A stretch of 64,000 nt of DNA from positions 43,922-107,921 of the forward strand of contig CAJNDL010000002.1 of the NCBI GenBank assembly GCA_905221505.1, read 5' to 3'. Made by a program: the position numbers and the translations under genes. Below are positions 37,604-48,781 of this stretch, in pieces. The DNA is from a bacterium. Its GTDB lineage: Bacteria; Bacillota; Bacilli; Lactobacillales; Streptococcaceae. The notes beneath the pieces were generated by a model that saw only the letters and a program-made list of their open reading frames with translations, was not told the DNA's origin and made no database searches. The first letter of the stretch is position 1; each line of letters starts with the position of its first letter.

Positions 37604-37728
37604 AACAAAAAACCGCCTAGATAATACCTAAACGGATGCTTGAAATAATCTAACAAGTTACAACTTAGCTAGTCCATTTAGATATTCATCTATATGGACC
37701 ACAATCAAAAATCTTAGCCACATAGATA
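37602..37728 (-). promoter_or_regulatory. Attenuator: mutually exclusive helices ending in a terminator
   Basis: The terminator is CCGTTTAG (37635-37628) with CTAGGCGG (37620-37613), then TTTTTTGTTTT. Its 5' arm TCCGTTTAG (37636-37628) can instead pair with CTAAATGGA (37681-37673), one wobble, forming an antiterminator. CTAAATGGA also lies in a hairpin with GTCCATATAGAT (37699-37688). That hairpin's 5' arm, CCATATAGAT (37697-37688), can pair with ATCTATGTGG (37727-37718), one wobble. ATCTATGTGG overlaps segments complementary to the leader-peptide codons (TAGATA 37785-37780, TTAGC 37795-37791). The chain fits a stalled-ribosome attenuator. Pairings are read directly; the mechanism is inference. 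Confidence 0.7.
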
Positions 37729-37778
37729 CAAACAAATTGCTTGAACTGTTTGCATCCATGGTGACATGTCTACAAACA

Positions 37779-37838
37779 CTATCTAAAGTAGCTAAAGTAA
37801 AAGTTTTGATTCATAATTACAGCTTGTCTTTTATTCAT
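37779..37838 (-). CDS. Aromatic-rich leader peptide (19 aa)
   Basis: The ORF encodes MNKRQAVIMNQNFYFSYFR and stops. Five of the last seven residues are Phe or Tyr, none is Trp. It starts about 26 nt after the predicted transcription start. An internal ATG (37814) would give an 11-aa version. The ribosome site is weak (AGAAAG upstream). It precedes the attenuator helices, and its last codons are complementary to attenuator region 37713-37728, as in phe/his/trp-type leaders of other bacteria. Confidence 0.65.
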   Translation of the reverse strand: MNKRQAVIMNQNFYFSYFR

Positions 37839-37870
37839 TTCTTTTTCTGCTTTCTTTTTTGATGTTTCCT

Positions 37871-37899
37871 ATCTTACCACCTTTTTTATCAGCTGTCAA
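37871..37899 (-). promoter_or_regulatory. Promoter of the TrpX-type transporter leader
   Basis: On the minus strand, TTGACA (37899-37894), 17-bp spacer, TAAGAT (37876-37871). Transcription would start near 37864, giving a leader of about 390 nt before the binding-protein gene. Confidence 0.82.
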
Positions 37900-37975
37900 G
37901 AATATTTCAGAATTTTTTAAAATTTTTCGAAAATTCTTTCAAGGCACTTTCAAAGTTTTTTCAAATCAGTCCAAC

Positions 37976-38025
37976 AAAAAAAGGTTTATAATTTCCATAA
38001 AAGTTGACATGGAAATTATAAAACC
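37976..38025 (-). terminator. ami operon terminator
   Basis: GGTTTATAATTTCCAT (37983-37998) pairs with ATGGAAATTATAAAACC (38009-38025) with one bulged A; on the minus strand it is followed by TTTTTTTGTTGG. It lies just past the amiF stop. Confidence 0.93.
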
Positions 38026-38029
38026 ATTA

Positions 38030-38956
38030 TTAGTTTAAACCTTGTTGGTAACGCGCTAATTCGGCTTGGTTAGCCCAAACATAGTGACCTGGACGGATTT
38101 CTACCATAGATGGCTTATCAGTCTCATAGTCGTGTTGACTTGGGTCGTATACCTTCAAGACCTTCTTACGTTCCAAGATTGGATCTGGGATTGGTACCGC
38201 TGAAAGCAAGGCTTGAGTATATGGATGAATTGGATTGTTAAACAATTCTTCTGTTTCTGCAACCTCTACAATAACACCCTTGTAAATAACTGCGATACGA
38301 TCTGAAATAAAACGAACGACCGACAAGTCATGGGCGATAAAGAGATAGGTCAAACCAAGTTCTTTTTGGAATTTTTTGAGCAAGTTCAAGACTTGGGCAC
38401 GTACAGAAACGTCCAAAGCTGAAATTGGCTCATCTGCAATAACAAAGTCTGGTTGCATAACCAAGGCACGGGCAATACCGATACGTTGACGTTGACCACC
38501 TGAGAATTCATGAGGGTAACGAGTCAAGTGCTCAGCAAGAAGACCTACTTCACGGATAATATTTTTAACCTTCTCTTTACGTTCTTCTTCATCCTTAAAC
38601 AAACGGTGATTGTAAAGACCTTCAGAAATAATATAATCAACAGTCGCACGTTCATTCAAACTTGCTGCAGGGTCTTGGAAAATCATCTGGATACGACGAA
38701 TCAATTCCGCAGCTTGTTCACGCGATTTCTTACCATTGATCTTTTGACCATCAAAAATGATATCACCATTACTTGTATCATTTAGACCAATAATGGCACG
38801 ACCAATAGTTGTTTTCCCACTACCTGACTCACCTACAAGCGAGAAGGTTTCTCCCTTGTTGATAAAGAAGTTGGCATTTTTGACCGCGACAAACTTCTTA
38901 CTTCCTTCACCGAAGGAAATTTCTAAATCTTTGATTTCTACTAATTTTTCAGACAT
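38030..38956 (-). CDS. amiF: AmiF, oligopeptide ABC ATPase
   Basis: The 308-aa OppF-type ATPase has Walker [10 protein letters not shown], signature FSGGQRQRI, Walker [13 protein letters not shown] and the C-terminal oligopeptide-family extension ([16 protein letters not shown]). It energises the AmiCD permease together with AmiE. ATG 38956 ([10 protein letters not shown]) follows GGAGGAAGG; the longer reading to 39025 overlaps amiE without a ribosome site. Last gene of the operon. Confidence 0.95.
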   Translation of the reverse strand: MSEKLVEIKDLEISFGEGSKKFVAVKNANFFINKGETFSLVGESGSGKTTIGRAIIGLNDTSNGDIIFDGQKINGKKSREQAAELIRRIQMIFQDPAASLNERATVDYIISEGLYNHRLFKDEEERKEKVKNIIREVGLLAEHLTRYPHEFSGGQRQRIGIARALVMQPDFVIADEPISALDVSVRAQVLNLLKKFQKELGLTYLFIAHDLSVVRFISDRIAVIYKGVIVEVAETEELFNNPIHPYTQALLSAVPIPDPILERKKVLKVYDPSQHDYETDKPSMVEIRPGHYVWANQAELARYQQGLN

Positions 38957-38966
38957 TTCCTTCCTC

Positions 38967-40034
38967 CTAGTCTGCCAGATGGGCAAATCCCATTTTTTCA
39001 CGGATCTTATCGTGGAGATTTGCAATCACAGCTGGTTTTTCTACTTTTGGAGCATCCTCATGAAGTAGCCAAGTTTTAGCCCAATGTGTCTCTGATACTG
39101 AGAATTGAGGGGCTTTTTGCTCGAAGTCAATTTGCATTGCGTAGTCTGAACGCAAGGCAAAGGCATCCCCTTTCAGGTCAGTATAAAGTGACGGAGGTGT
39201 TCCTGGGATTGAGTAAAGATCCCCTTTATCATCAGCAAGCTGAGGCAAGCTAGACAAGAGACTCCATGTATATGGATGGCGAGGATCATAGAAGACTTCC
39301 TCAACAGTTCCATATTCAACGATTTCTCCTGCATACATAACCGCTACCTTATCCGCAATACTTGCCACCACACCAAGGTCGTGAGTGATAAAGATTGTTG
39401 TGAAATGGTACTCGTTTTGTAATGATTTGAGCAAATCAATAATCTGTGCTTGAATGGTCACATCCAAGGCAGTTGTTGGCTCATCACAGATCAAGACATC
39501 AGGTCGGCAGGCAAGGGCAATAGCAATAACGATACGTTGACGCATTCCTCCAGAATATTGGAATGGGTATTCATCAAAACGTCTATCTGCGTCTGGAATC
39601 CCAACCTTATTCATGTAGTCAATAGCCAATTCTTTCGCTTCTTTGGCTGTTTTCCCTTGGTGTTTTACAATAACTTCTGTAATCTGACTACCAATTGTTT
39701 TAATTGGGTCCAAACTAGTCATTGGATCCTGGAAGATAGTCGCAATCTTAGCACCACGAATTTGTTCCCAATCCTTGTGAGAAGACAAGGCTGTCAAATC
39801 CTGACCACGGTAGTCAATGCTACCTTGGGCAATACGACCATTTTCTTCAAGCATACCTGTAAAGGTCTTTGTCAAAACAGATTTACCTGATCCTGACTCA
39901 CCTACCAAGGCCAACACTTCACCTTCAACTAGTTCAAGGGAAACGCCGCGAATGGCTGTCAATACTTTGTCACGAACGTCAAATTCCACGACAATATCGC
40001 GAGCAGTCAAAATTACATTTTTTTCTTTTGTCAT
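38967..40034 (-). CDS. amiE: AmiE, oligopeptide ABC ATPase
   Basis: The 355-aa OppD-type ATPase has Walker [10 protein letters not shown], signature YSGGMRQRI, Walker [13 protein letters not shown] and switch His in FITHDLGV, followed by the oligopeptide C-terminal domain ([14 protein letters not shown]). Partner of AmiF. It lies 8 bp after amiD and 10 bp before the amiF start. Confidence 0.95.
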   Translation of the reverse strand: MTKEKNVILTARDIVVEFDVRDKVLTAIRGVSLELVEGEVLALVGESGSGKSVLTKTFTGMLEENGRIAQGSIDYRGQDLTALSSHKDWEQIRGAKIATIFQDPMTSLDPIKTIGSQITEVIVKHQGKTAKEAKELAIDYMNKVGIPDADRRFDEYPFQYSGGMRQRIVIAIALACRPDVLICDEPTTALDVTIQAQIIDLLKSLQNEYHFTTIFITHDLGVVASIADKVAVMYAGEIVEYGTVEEVFYDPRHPYTWSLLSSLPQLADDKGDLYSIPGTPPSLYTDLKGDAFALRSDYAMQIDFEQKAPQFSVSETHWAKTWLLHEDAPKVEKPAVIANLHDKIREKMGFAHLAD

Positions 40035-40042
40035 TTCTACTC

Positions 40043-40969
40043 CTATCTATGTGTACGTGGATCACTAGCATCCGCTAAGTTTTGACCAACTACGAAAAGG
40101 GACAAGGATACCAAGACAAGAGTTGTCAATGGAATCCAGAACAAGTAAGCATTGGTTGTTACGTTTTGTGAATAATCTGAAATCAAACGACCCAAACTTG
40201 GCACTGTAATCGGTAATCCAAGACCGAAGAAAGACAAGAAGGCTTCGTATGAGATAAAGCTTGGAAGCATTTGAGTCATGGTTGTCACAATAACAGATAC
40301 CAATTGTGGCATGATGTTTTTGGCAACAATCTTCAAGGTTGGTGTTCCCAAAGTACGTGACGCCAAGTTGTATTCCAAATCACGATAACGTAAGATTTGC
40401 ACACGAATCATGAAGGCAATTCCAATCCATGTTGTCACACTCATGGCAAAAATCAGATTCCAGAATCCAGCTCCGATTGAGTAAGTCAAGACAATGACGA
40501 TCAAAAGAGATGGGATGTTTGAGATGACGTTGTAAACTTCCATCATGACACGGTCAACTGATTTTGAAATACCCCAAATACCGCCGACAAAGACACCGAT
40601 AACCAAATTAATCACTGTCGCAATCACAGAAATGAGGATAGAGTTACGAGCTCCGAACCAGACACCGTCAAAGAGCGATTTACCATTGCTGTCTGTACCG
40701 AACCAATGCTCAGCATTTGGCTTGATATAACGAGCACTAAAGTCGTTTACCTTGCTGACATCATTAAAATCAAACTTAGAAAACATCGGATAGATGAAAC
40801 TCATCAAAATGATAGCCACCAAAATTCCCAACATGACTACAGTTGATTTTTTCTTCATAAATTGTCTAAACACTGATCCCCAGTAAGAATATGCTGGCGC
40901 ATCAATGGCTTCAGAGGCAAAATCGTCACGTTTTACGAACTGAAATTTTTCTTTATCGATTGTAGACAT
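40043..40969 (-). CDS. amiD: AmiD, oligopeptide ABC permease
   Basis: The 308-aa OppC-type permease has an N-terminal cytoplasmic segment, one helix near residue 40 ([21 protein letters not shown]) and a BPD_transp_1 domain with five helices. The coupling motif is [20 protein letters not shown]. It forms the channel with AmiC. Its start codon overlaps the amiC stop by one base. Confidence 0.95.
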   Translation of the reverse strand: MSTIDKEKFQFVKRDDFASEAIDAPAYSYWGSVFRQFMKKKSTVVMLGILVAIILMSFIYPMFSKFDFNDVSKVNDFSARYIKPNAEHWFGTDSNGKSLFDGVWFGARNSILISVIATVINLVIGVFVGGIWGISKSVDRVMMEVYNVISNIPSLLIVIVLTYSIGAGFWNLIFAMSVTTWIGIAFMIRVQILRYRDLEYNLASRTLGTPTLKIVAKNIMPQLVSVIVTTMTQMLPSFISYEAFLSFFGLGLPITVPSLGRLISDYSQNVTTNAYLFWIPLTTLVLVSLSLFVVGQNLADASDPRTHR

Positions 40970-42465
40970 TATTTGCCTCCTTTCTCAGTCAATTTAATAC
41001 GTGGGTCAATAATCGTCATCCAAATATCTCCCAAAAGAAGTGAGAAGATAGAAATACATGTAAAGATGAAGACAAGACCAACGACCATAGAGTTATTAGA
41101 TGCTTTTACAGAGTCAATCAGCATTTTACCCATACCTGGGAAGGCGAAGACTGTTTCAGTAAGAGTTGCACCACCGATAACCCCGATAACGGCACCAGGA
41201 ATTCCTGAAACCAGAGGAACCATGGCATTTTTAAAGATGTGTTTGTTTGAAATTTCTTTTTCAGACAAACCTTTTGCACGAGCAAAACGTACAAAGTCTT
41301 GTGATTGCAAGTCAATCATATAACGACGAATCCAAATAGCTGTACCAGGAGCCCCCAATAAACCAAGGATAACTGCTGGTAAAACATAAGAACGCCAATC
41401 TCCAGCACCCAAGATAGGGAATGAATCTGGCAAACCAATTGAAGAACCAGCCAAACGAACGATATAAACCAAGGCGATTGTTGGAAGAGCCATCAAGAAG
41501 GTCAAAGCCCCTGTTGAGAAGCTATCAATCCAAGTGTTCTTGAAGCGAGCCATAGCTGAACCAAGTGGCACGGCAATCGCATAAGAAATCACCAAACCAA
41601 TCAATCCCACGACAGCAGAGCTGGCAATCATAGAAGGATATTGGTAGTTACTTTCAGTGGCTGTATAAGGATCATCTTTCCCGTAGTTGGCTACTTCACG
41701 AGAGTCAGCCTGACTAGGTGATTTGTAGGTTCTTGAGTAAATATTTACAGAAGAAGTTTTCTTACCTGTTGGGAACTGAACTTGAGCTGTTTTTGTTTGC
41801 CCTTGTCCCTGAGTAATAACCTGTAAAACAGGACTATTAGCATAGGTTGGATAAGAGTCACCTAAATTAATGTTCACAAAGTTTTGATGAACGAATGGGA
41901 ACTGACTGTTGAAGTACAAGAGATATTTGTGTTTAGTTCCTGAACCGACCAATGACCATCCGATTGCTGGATCGTTTTCGAAACGAAGATAACGTTTCAA
42001 GTCTGGGTTTTCAGGGTCTTGAATTTTATTTGTATGGTCAATGTCAATCAAGTTAGCATAGAATTTGAAAACACGTTCAAAAATTGGGATTTCACGAGTA
42101 GCGTAGAATTGGCCACTTTCAGTAAATTCTCCCAAGGTCCAACCATGACCGATTTGTTTGATGTATTTTTCATAGATAGCCTTGTTGGTGTCATTAGCTT
42201 CAACTGTTACAGAAGCATCCATCTGGCTAGCTTTTTCTTGCAACTCTTTGGTATCGTAGTATTCGATATAGCCCATACGCTCATAAACAGTGTTCTCATA
42301 GTTATCACGCTTATCAGCAGTTGTCGCAATCTTGTTATAGTTGGTATCCTGTTTGAAAATCAATTTTCGAGGAACCATTGTATAGATAATCGTGTAAGTC
42401 AAGGTTGTTACTAAGAAGATAGAAACCAATGACCGCAAAACACGCATAAAAATATATTTTTTCAT
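40969..42465 (-). CDS. amiC: AmiC, oligopeptide ABC permease
   Basis: The 498-aa OppB-type permease is longer than enteric OppB because of a large extracytoplasmic insert (about residues 35-275) between helix 1 and the BPD_transp_1 domain, as in streptococcal AmiC. Helices cluster in residues 280-490 ([58 protein letters not shown]). It imports oligopeptides, including signalling peptides, with AmiA/AliA/AliB-type receptors. Confidence 0.95.
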   Translation of the reverse strand: MKKYIFMRVLRSLVSIFLVTTLTYTIIYTMVPRKLIFKQDTNYNKIATTADKRDNYENTVYERMGYIEYYDTKELQEKASQMDASVTVEANDTNKAIYEKYIKQIGHGWTLGEFTESGQFYATREIPIFERVFKFYANLIDIDHTNKIQDPENPDLKRYLRFENDPAIGWSLVGSGTKHKYLLYFNSQFPFVHQNFVNINLGDSYPTYANSPVLQVITQGQGQTKTAQVQFPTGKKTSSVNIYSRTYKSPSQADSREVANYGKDDPYTATESNYQYPSMIASSAVVGLIGLVISYAIAVPLGSAMARFKNTWIDSFSTGALTFLMALPTIALVYIVRLAGSSIGLPDSFPILGAGDWRSYVLPAVILGLLGAPGTAIWIRRYMIDLQSQDFVRFARAKGLSEKEISNKHIFKNAMVPLVSGIPGAVIGVIGGATLTETVFAFPGMGKMLIDSVKASNNSMVVGLVFIFTCISIFSLLLGDIWMTIIDPRIKLTEKGGK

Positions 42466-42531
42466 ATCATTTCCTTTAAAAATCCCAAAAGAACCTTCTC
42501 CTCATGGAGAGAAAGTTCTATTGAAAATTAT

Positions 42532-44520
42532 TTACTTCACATGACTTGCCAATTCTTTTTGAGCTTTTTCATTTGACTCAGTCTTTTCTTTCAACCATTT
42601 TTCACGAGCTTTTTCATACTCTTCTTTGGTGATTGCTTTTTCACCAACTTCAGTATACTTCAAGTATCCTGCATTTTCACCTTTAAGACCAGCTACAGAA
42701 TATGAAGAGCTAAATGGTAGAACTTTTGAAACATATGAAACGGCTGTTTCTTTAGGAGAAGCCATTACCGGAATTGTCAAAGCATTGTCAGTCAACCAAG
42801 CTTGTGCTACTGCGTATTTTTCATAACGTTTTTGAACATCTTGGTTTTCGCTGTTTGCGTCATCAAGTAATTTTCCATAGTCAGCTAAACCAAGTTTGCT
42901 TAATACTGATGCATCAGTGTTTTGGTCAATACCAAGGTAAAGACGAGTACTTCCTCCCTTAAGGACGAACTGATCCAAGAAAGTAGAAGGATCTTGATAG
43001 TCAGGGTTCCATCCTAGCAAGGTATGGATATCCCAGTCTTGCTCTTTAGCTGTTGGAGCACTAAATGAAATTGGTAAAGCTTCTGCTTGAGTCATTTGTT
43101 GCAAGTCTACAACAACATTTTCTGAACCCAATACTTTTTCAATCGATTGCTTCAATGATTGGACACGGTTTACAACCGCTGTTGATTCTTGGATAACCAA
43201 GGCATCCAAGTGAATTGGGAATTCAACACCTTCAGCCTGTAGGCTTGATTTAGCTTTAGCAAAAACTTCTTTCGCTTTTTCTTCACTGTAAAGGCCATTT
43301 TGAGAATCTGCTAGAGATACGTTTGACCAAGTAGAAGAATTTGTCTTAGCCAAGCTATCTTGTACCAATTCACCAAATGTTTTCTTACCAACTTGAAGAT
43401 TATATGGTGCAAATGTATTACGGATGGCTACTGCAGCTCCATCAGTACCATTTGTTTGAGCTGAATAAGAACTGCGATCTACCGCAAAGTTCAAGGCTTG
43501 ACGGAATTCCTTGTTCAACAAGGCTTTCTTAGTAGATGTCTTTTGGGCATCACTTGTCTTAGCAGTGTGGTTATAAGTTGTACGACCATAGTTCAAGCTG
43601 ACAGTTGCAACACCCGCACCTGGTTCGTTAAAGTAAATGTTATCTTTGAAGTCAGCTGCATATTTTTCATATGTAGAACTTGTAGGGAAGATACGAGCTT
43701 TGCTATATTGACCATCAGAAAAACCTTTGGCAATTACATCTTGATCCTTACCATCCCAGAAAGTGAACTTAACGTTCTCAATTTTTACATTCTCTTTATC
43801 CCAGTAAGCGTCATTTTTAGCCATCTCGATAGATGATTTAGGAGTTACAGCCTTCAAGACAAATGGACCGTTATAAAGAATAGAGTTGGCATCTGTTGGG
43901 GCACCAAAACCTTCCCCTTTTGAAGCTAAGAATTCTTCATTAACTGGCATCAAAACACCACTAGTTGTCTTGTCATTCCAGAAAGTTTCTGGCTGGTTCA
44001 AGGTATATTCTAGTGTTTGATCATCAACTGCTTTTACTCCAACGGTTGAAAAATCACTTGTTTCACCCTTGATGTATGCTTCTAATCCTTTAATAGAAGA
44101 GCTAACGATTGAAAGTCCTTTTGATTTTCCATCTACGGCATGTTTCAAACCAGTGACGAAATCTTTAGCAGTGACAGGAGCATATTCTTCTCCCTCTGCA
44201 GTTACCCATTTAGCATCCTTACGGATTTTATAGGTATAAGTCAAACCATCTTTTGAAACTGTCCATGATTCAGCAATAGAAGGAACTAGATTACCATATT
44301 TATCGTTAGCCAACAAACCATCTACAGCATTTGTTGTGATGAAAGATGTTGAATCGATATTGCTAACGATATAATCCAAGGTTTCTGGATCTGTTTGATA
44401 AACATATTGGTAATCTTTTGCTAGTTTAGCATTATTTGAACTAGTGTTTGAACACGCAGCTAGAACTCCTGACGCTAATAAGGTAGCTCCTGCTACAGCA
44501 AGCACTTGACTTTTTTTCAT
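42532..44520 (-). CDS. amiA: AmiA, oligopeptide-binding lipoprotein
   Basis: The 662-aa SBP_bac_5 lipoprotein has lipobox LAAC (Cys23, in GVLAACSNTSS). The family core includes YKIRKDAKWVTAEGEEYAPVTAKDFVTGLKHA, seen in segments at residues 95-130, and the usual binding lobes. It is the receptor encoded with the AmiCDEF transporter. It lies 66 bp before amiC. The tail after residue 625 is highly charged (EEYEKAREKWLKEKTESNEK). Confidence 0.94.
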   Translation of the reverse strand: MKKSQVLAVAGATLLASGVLAACSNTSSNNAKLAKDYQYVYQTDPETLDYIVSNIDSTSFITTNAVDGLLANDKYGNLVPSIAESWTVSKDGLTYTYKIRKDAKWVTAEGEEYAPVTAKDFVTGLKHAVDGKSKGLSIVSSSIKGLEAYIKGETSDFSTVGVKAVDDQTLEYTLNQPETFWNDKTTSGVLMPVNEEFLASKGEGFGAPTDANSILYNGPFVLKAVTPKSSIEMAKNDAYWDKENVKIENVKFTFWDGKDQDVIAKGFSDGQYSKARIFPTSSTYEKYAADFKDNIYFNEPGAGVATVSLNYGRTTYNHTAKTSDAQKTSTKKALLNKEFRQALNFAVDRSSYSAQTNGTDGAAVAIRNTFAPYNLQVGKKTFGELVQDSLAKTNSSTWSNVSLADSQNGLYSEEKAKEVFAKAKSSLQAEGVEFPIHLDALVIQESTAVVNRVQSLKQSIEKVLGSENVVVDLQQMTQAEALPISFSAPTAKEQDWDIHTLLGWNPDYQDPSTFLDQFVLKGGSTRLYLGIDQNTDASVLSKLGLADYGKLLDDANSENQDVQKRYEKYAVAQAWLTDNALTIPVMASPKETAVSYVSKVLPFSSSYSVAGLKGENAGYLKYTEVGEKAITKEEYEKAREKWLKEKTESNEKAQKELASHVK

Positions 44521-44556
44521 TTCTTTACTCCTCTTATAAAGTATAGGTTATCATCA

Positions 44557-44584
44557 ATTATACCATAGATTTCAAGAAAAGTAA
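44557..44584 (-). promoter_or_regulatory. ami operon promoter
   Basis: On the minus strand TG-G-TATAAT (TATAAT 44562-44557) with a weak TTTACT-like -35 about 17 bp upstream. It lies 37 bp before the amiA ATG. Confidence 0.65.
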
Positions 44585-44636
44585 ACGAATTTTCAGAATA
44601 TTTAGGCTTATTGACACAAAAAATCTGAAAAAGCTA

Positions 44637-44665
44637 TTGACTGAAAATCATTTTCAAGGTATAAT
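44637..44665 (+). promoter_or_regulatory. tRNA-Cys promoter
   Basis: TTGACT (44637-44642), 17-bp spacer, TATAAT (44660-44665), 12 bp before the tRNA 5' end. Confidence 0.85.
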
Positions 44666-44677
44666 AATAAACGTTAA

Positions 44678-44748
44678 GGCGGTATAGCCAAGTGGTAAGG
44701 CACGGCTCTGCAAAAGCTTGATCGTCGGTTCAAATCCGTCTACCGCCT
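44678..44748 (+). tRNA. tRNA-Cys (GCA)
   Basis: Acceptor arms GGCGGTA (44678-44684) and TACCGCC (44741-44747) pair fully, with discriminator T. Anticodon GCA lies at 44710-44712 in the loop CTGCAAA. The T arm reads CGGTTCAAATCCG. The length is 71 nt with no encoded CCA. It is a lone tRNA gene, transcribed divergently from ami with its own promoter and terminator. Confidence 0.96.
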
Positions 44749-44783
44749 TCTATAACTTGATTTATCAGGTTTCACATGAACAG

Positions 44784-44817
44784 AAAGCCCAATTTGAAGG
44801 GCTTTTTTTATTTTTCT
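44784..44817 (+). terminator. tRNA-Cys terminator
   Basis: AAAGCCC (44784-44790), 8-nt loop, GGGCTTT (44799-44805), then TTTTATTTTTC. Confidence 0.9.
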
Positions 44818-44905
44818 TTGAATCAATACGGATAACTTACAAAAACTTTTGGGGCGAATTGGGGCAGAGTTTTTCGAGGATACTATTCCCTTTTAAAATC
44901 AACTG

Positions 44906-44937
44906 AAAAAAGCTTTGTCACGCATGATGACAAAAGC
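44906..44937 (-). terminator. CNNM gene terminator
   Basis: GCTTTGTCA (44912-44920) pairs with TGACAAAAGC (44928-44937), one bulge; on the minus strand it is followed by TTTTTTC. Confidence 0.83.
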
Positions 44938-44944
44938 CTCTAAT

Positions 44945-46276
44945 TTACTCTGTTTCCTCTTCTATTTCGACTTCTGTGATTTGGACTTTTACCTTGGTAA
45001 CACGTCCATTTTTCACTTTATCATTGGTTAGGATAAGCTGTTTGTTTTGGCTGACCAATTCATAGCTGAGTTTCTCAGTCGTTGGAATGGTCCCAACTCC
45101 TGTCAAATAATAACCAGCGATGGTATCAACGTCATCACTTTCCAGTTCAACATCAAAGTAGTCATTGAAATCATTGAGATTCATGGTACCTTGAACGATA
45201 TAAGTGTCTTCTCCGATTTGATGAACTTCGATTTCAGCCTTATCTGTTTCGTCATCGATTTCCCCTACAATTTCCTCTAAGAGGTCTTCTAGGGTCACCA
45301 AACCAGCCATCCCACCGTATTCATCTAGCAAGATTGCCATTTGATTTTGCGTATTGCGAAGAGCTTTCAAAAGATCATCCACAAAAATCGTCTCTGGTAC
45401 AAAAAGCGGTGTTTGTAAAATACGTCTCCAAACAATATTGTCGAAGCCATCAACAAAGGCTGCATTGAGCAGGCGCTTGGTATGAATCAAACCGATTACA
45501 TTATCCTTGTCTCCATCATAGACAGGGATACGAGAATAATTTTGCTTTAAAATACTTTCAATAATAGCCTGATTGTCATCCTGAATATCGACCATGAAGG
45601 CATCCGTCCGAGGAACCATGACTTCTCTGGCCATCAATTCGTCCAGTGAAAAAATCCCCTGTAACATCTCAATTTCGTCAGCATCAAGTGTTTCTTCACT
45701 ATTGGTCAACATGTACTCAATTTCATCACGGGTCATTTTTTCGTCAGCATCGTCAAAGGTCATTGGAGTCAAACGACTCAAAAGATTGGTAGACGCAGAT
45801 AAGAGCCAGACAAAGGGACTAACTAGTTTCCCCAGGCCAATGATAACTGGCGCTGTACGAATTGCCAAGGCATCCTTTAGATTAAGAGCGATTCTCTTAG
45901 GATACAATTCCCCAAAAACGATGGAAATATAGGTCAAAAATGCTAAAGATAGAAAACTCGCAATAGCATAAGCTGTTTCGCCATTTCCAAGCCAAGATGC
46001 AATTTCTCGTCCCAGAGTTTCTGCCAAACTTGCCCCTGACAAAATCGTAATCAAGGTAATCCCTACTTGAATAGTTGATAAAAAGTGGTTAGGATTTTCT
46101 AGTACCTTCAGCAGACGGATATAGCGTCTATCTCCTTCTTCTGCCTTTTGTTCAACACGCGCACGGTTTAGTGACACCATGGCCATTTCTGTGGCTGAGA
46201 AAAAGGCATTTAATACCGTCAAGATAAACAATAAAACAAATTGTAGCAACAAATTCTGACTACTTGGGTCTTCCAT
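44945..46276 (-). CDS. CNNM/CorC-HlyC family membrane protein
   Basis: The 443-aa protein has a DUF21/CNNM transmembrane domain (about residues 5-190, four helices), a CBS pair (residues 215-335: REVMVPRTDAFMVDIQDDNQ, QNQMAILLDEYGGMAGLVTL) and a C-terminal CorC_HlyC domain (DDVDTIAGYYLTGVG). Family members handle Mg2+ or other divalent cations; the old name haemolysin is misleading. It is monocistronic. Confidence 0.92.
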   Translation of the reverse strand: MEDPSSQNLLLQFVLLFILTVLNAFFSATEMAMVSLNRARVEQKAEEGDRRYIRLLKVLENPNHFLSTIQVGITLITILSGASLAETLGREIASWLGNGETAYAIASFLSLAFLTYISIVFGELYPKRIALNLKDALAIRTAPVIIGLGKLVSPFVWLLSASTNLLSRLTPMTFDDADEKMTRDEIEYMLTNSEETLDADEIEMLQGIFSLDELMAREVMVPRTDAFMVDIQDDNQAIIESILKQNYSRIPVYDGDKDNVIGLIHTKRLLNAAFVDGFDNIVWRRILQTPLFVPETIFVDDLLKALRNTQNQMAILLDEYGGMAGLVTLEDLLEEIVGEIDDETDKAEIEVHQIGEDTYIVQGTMNLNDFNDYFDVELESDDVDTIAGYYLTGVGTIPTTEKLSYELVSQNKQLILTNDKVKNGRVTKVKVQITEVEIEEETE

Positions 46277-46385
46277 AGTTCTTCTCCTAAAATAGTATCT
46301 TATCCTTTATTATATCACAAAATTTAATCCAGTACATATTATTTTTTCTCAGTGTCTATTCTAGTCCTACTTAAATGGTCCAAAA

Positions 46386-46419
46386 AAGAACCCCTACATC
46401 CACAAGTGACATAGGAGTT
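46386..46419 (-). terminator. endA terminator
   Basis: AACCCCTA (46389-46396) pairs with TAGGAGTT (46412-46419) with one mismatch-type pair; on the minus strand it is followed by CTTTTTT. Confidence 0.75.
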
Positions 46420-46430
46420 GATCTTATCTT

Positions 46431-47474
<1,044 letters not shown>

Positions 47475-47482
<8 letters not shown>

Positions 47483-48758
47483 CTTCATCACTTGCCTCAA
47501 TCCGCTGAATCTTAGCGCCCAGCTGCGCTAACTTCTCATGAAAACGGTAGTAACCTCTATCCAAGTGAACCAATTTACCAACCACGGTCTCTCCTTGTGC
47601 TACCAAACCTGTTAAAATCAAGGCAGCACTGGCACGAAGATCAGTTGAAAGAACTTCTGCTCCCTGCAAAGGCTGTCCACCAACAATACGTGCCGTATCA
47701 CGGATAATCTCAGAGTGCAAACCCATGCGGCGCATTTCTTCTAAATGTTGGAAGCGATTTTCAAATACCGTCTCTACCATAGTTGATTCGCCTTTTGCGA
47801 CAGTCATCAAGGCTGTAAATTGAGCCTGCATATCTGTTGGAAATCCTGGGTGGGGCAAGGTTTTCACATGGACAGCTTTTAGATTTTCTAGTTGAGAGCG
47901 AACTCGAATTCCTTCAGTCTCCTCTGTCACTTCCACTCCCATTTCAAGCAATTTGGCAATCAAGGGACGATTGTGCTCCCAAACAGCGTCTTTAATCAAG
48001 ACATCACCACCAGTCATGGCAGCAGCCACCATAAAGGTTCCAGCTTCAATACGGTCTTGAACCACACTGTGAGTCGTACCGTGAAGTTTCTCCACACCAG
48101 TAATGGTAATGGTCTCTGTACCAGCCCCTTTGACCTTAGCTCCCATTTCATTTAGGAGAATGGCTAGGTCCACAATCTCAGGCTCACGCGCAGCATTTTC
48201 AATCACTGTCACTCCATCAGCCAGCGTCGCTGCCATCATCAAGTTCTGCGTAGCACCAACACTTGGGAAATCCATGTATATATGAGCTCCATGTAAGCGA
48301 TCAGCCTTGGCTTCGATGTAACCAGCTGTCTGACTAATCTTAGCCCCCATAGCTTCTAGACCTTTCAAATGAAGATCAATAGGACGGCTACCAATCGTAC
48401 AACCACCTGGCATGGATACCTTGGCATGACCTACACGGGCAAGAATTGGTCCCAAGACAACGATGGATGCACGCATCTTGCTGACATACTTGTAAGGAGC
48501 TTCCTCAGTGATATCGCCAGTCGCGTCCACCTCGACAAGATGAGCCTCCTCATCAAAATCCACCTTGGCATTCAAACCACGAACCACCTGATTCATAGTG
48601 AAAACATCTGACAAGATAGGAACATTCTGCAAGACGGTCTTTCCTTCACTGGCTAGAATAGTCGCCGCCAACAAGGGCAAGACCGCATTTTTTGCTCCCT
48701 CGATCGTAACACTTCCTACCAGACGATTATCGCCACCTTGAACCACAATTTTTTCCAT
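47475..48758 (-). CDS. murA: UDP-N-acetylglucosamine 1-carboxyvinyltransferase
   Basis: The 427-aa enzyme catalyses the first committed step of peptidoglycan synthesis (PEP plus UDP-GlcNAc) and is the fosfomycin target. Motifs are [22 protein letters not shown] (in part), the catalytic Cys in [20 protein letters not shown] (Cys around 117) and [11 protein letters not shown]. Streptococci have two MurA paralogs; synteny with epuA-endA points to the one beside DUF1146, but I do not assign 1 or 2. Confidence 0.94.
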
Positions 48759-48781
48759 ACTTATTTCCTTTACATTTGATT

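Noticed and set aside
37471..37870. T-box riboswitch ahead of the TrpX-type operon
   Set aside because: No AGGGTGGNACCGCG-like core is present on either strand; the aromatic leader ORF and pairing chain explain the region better.
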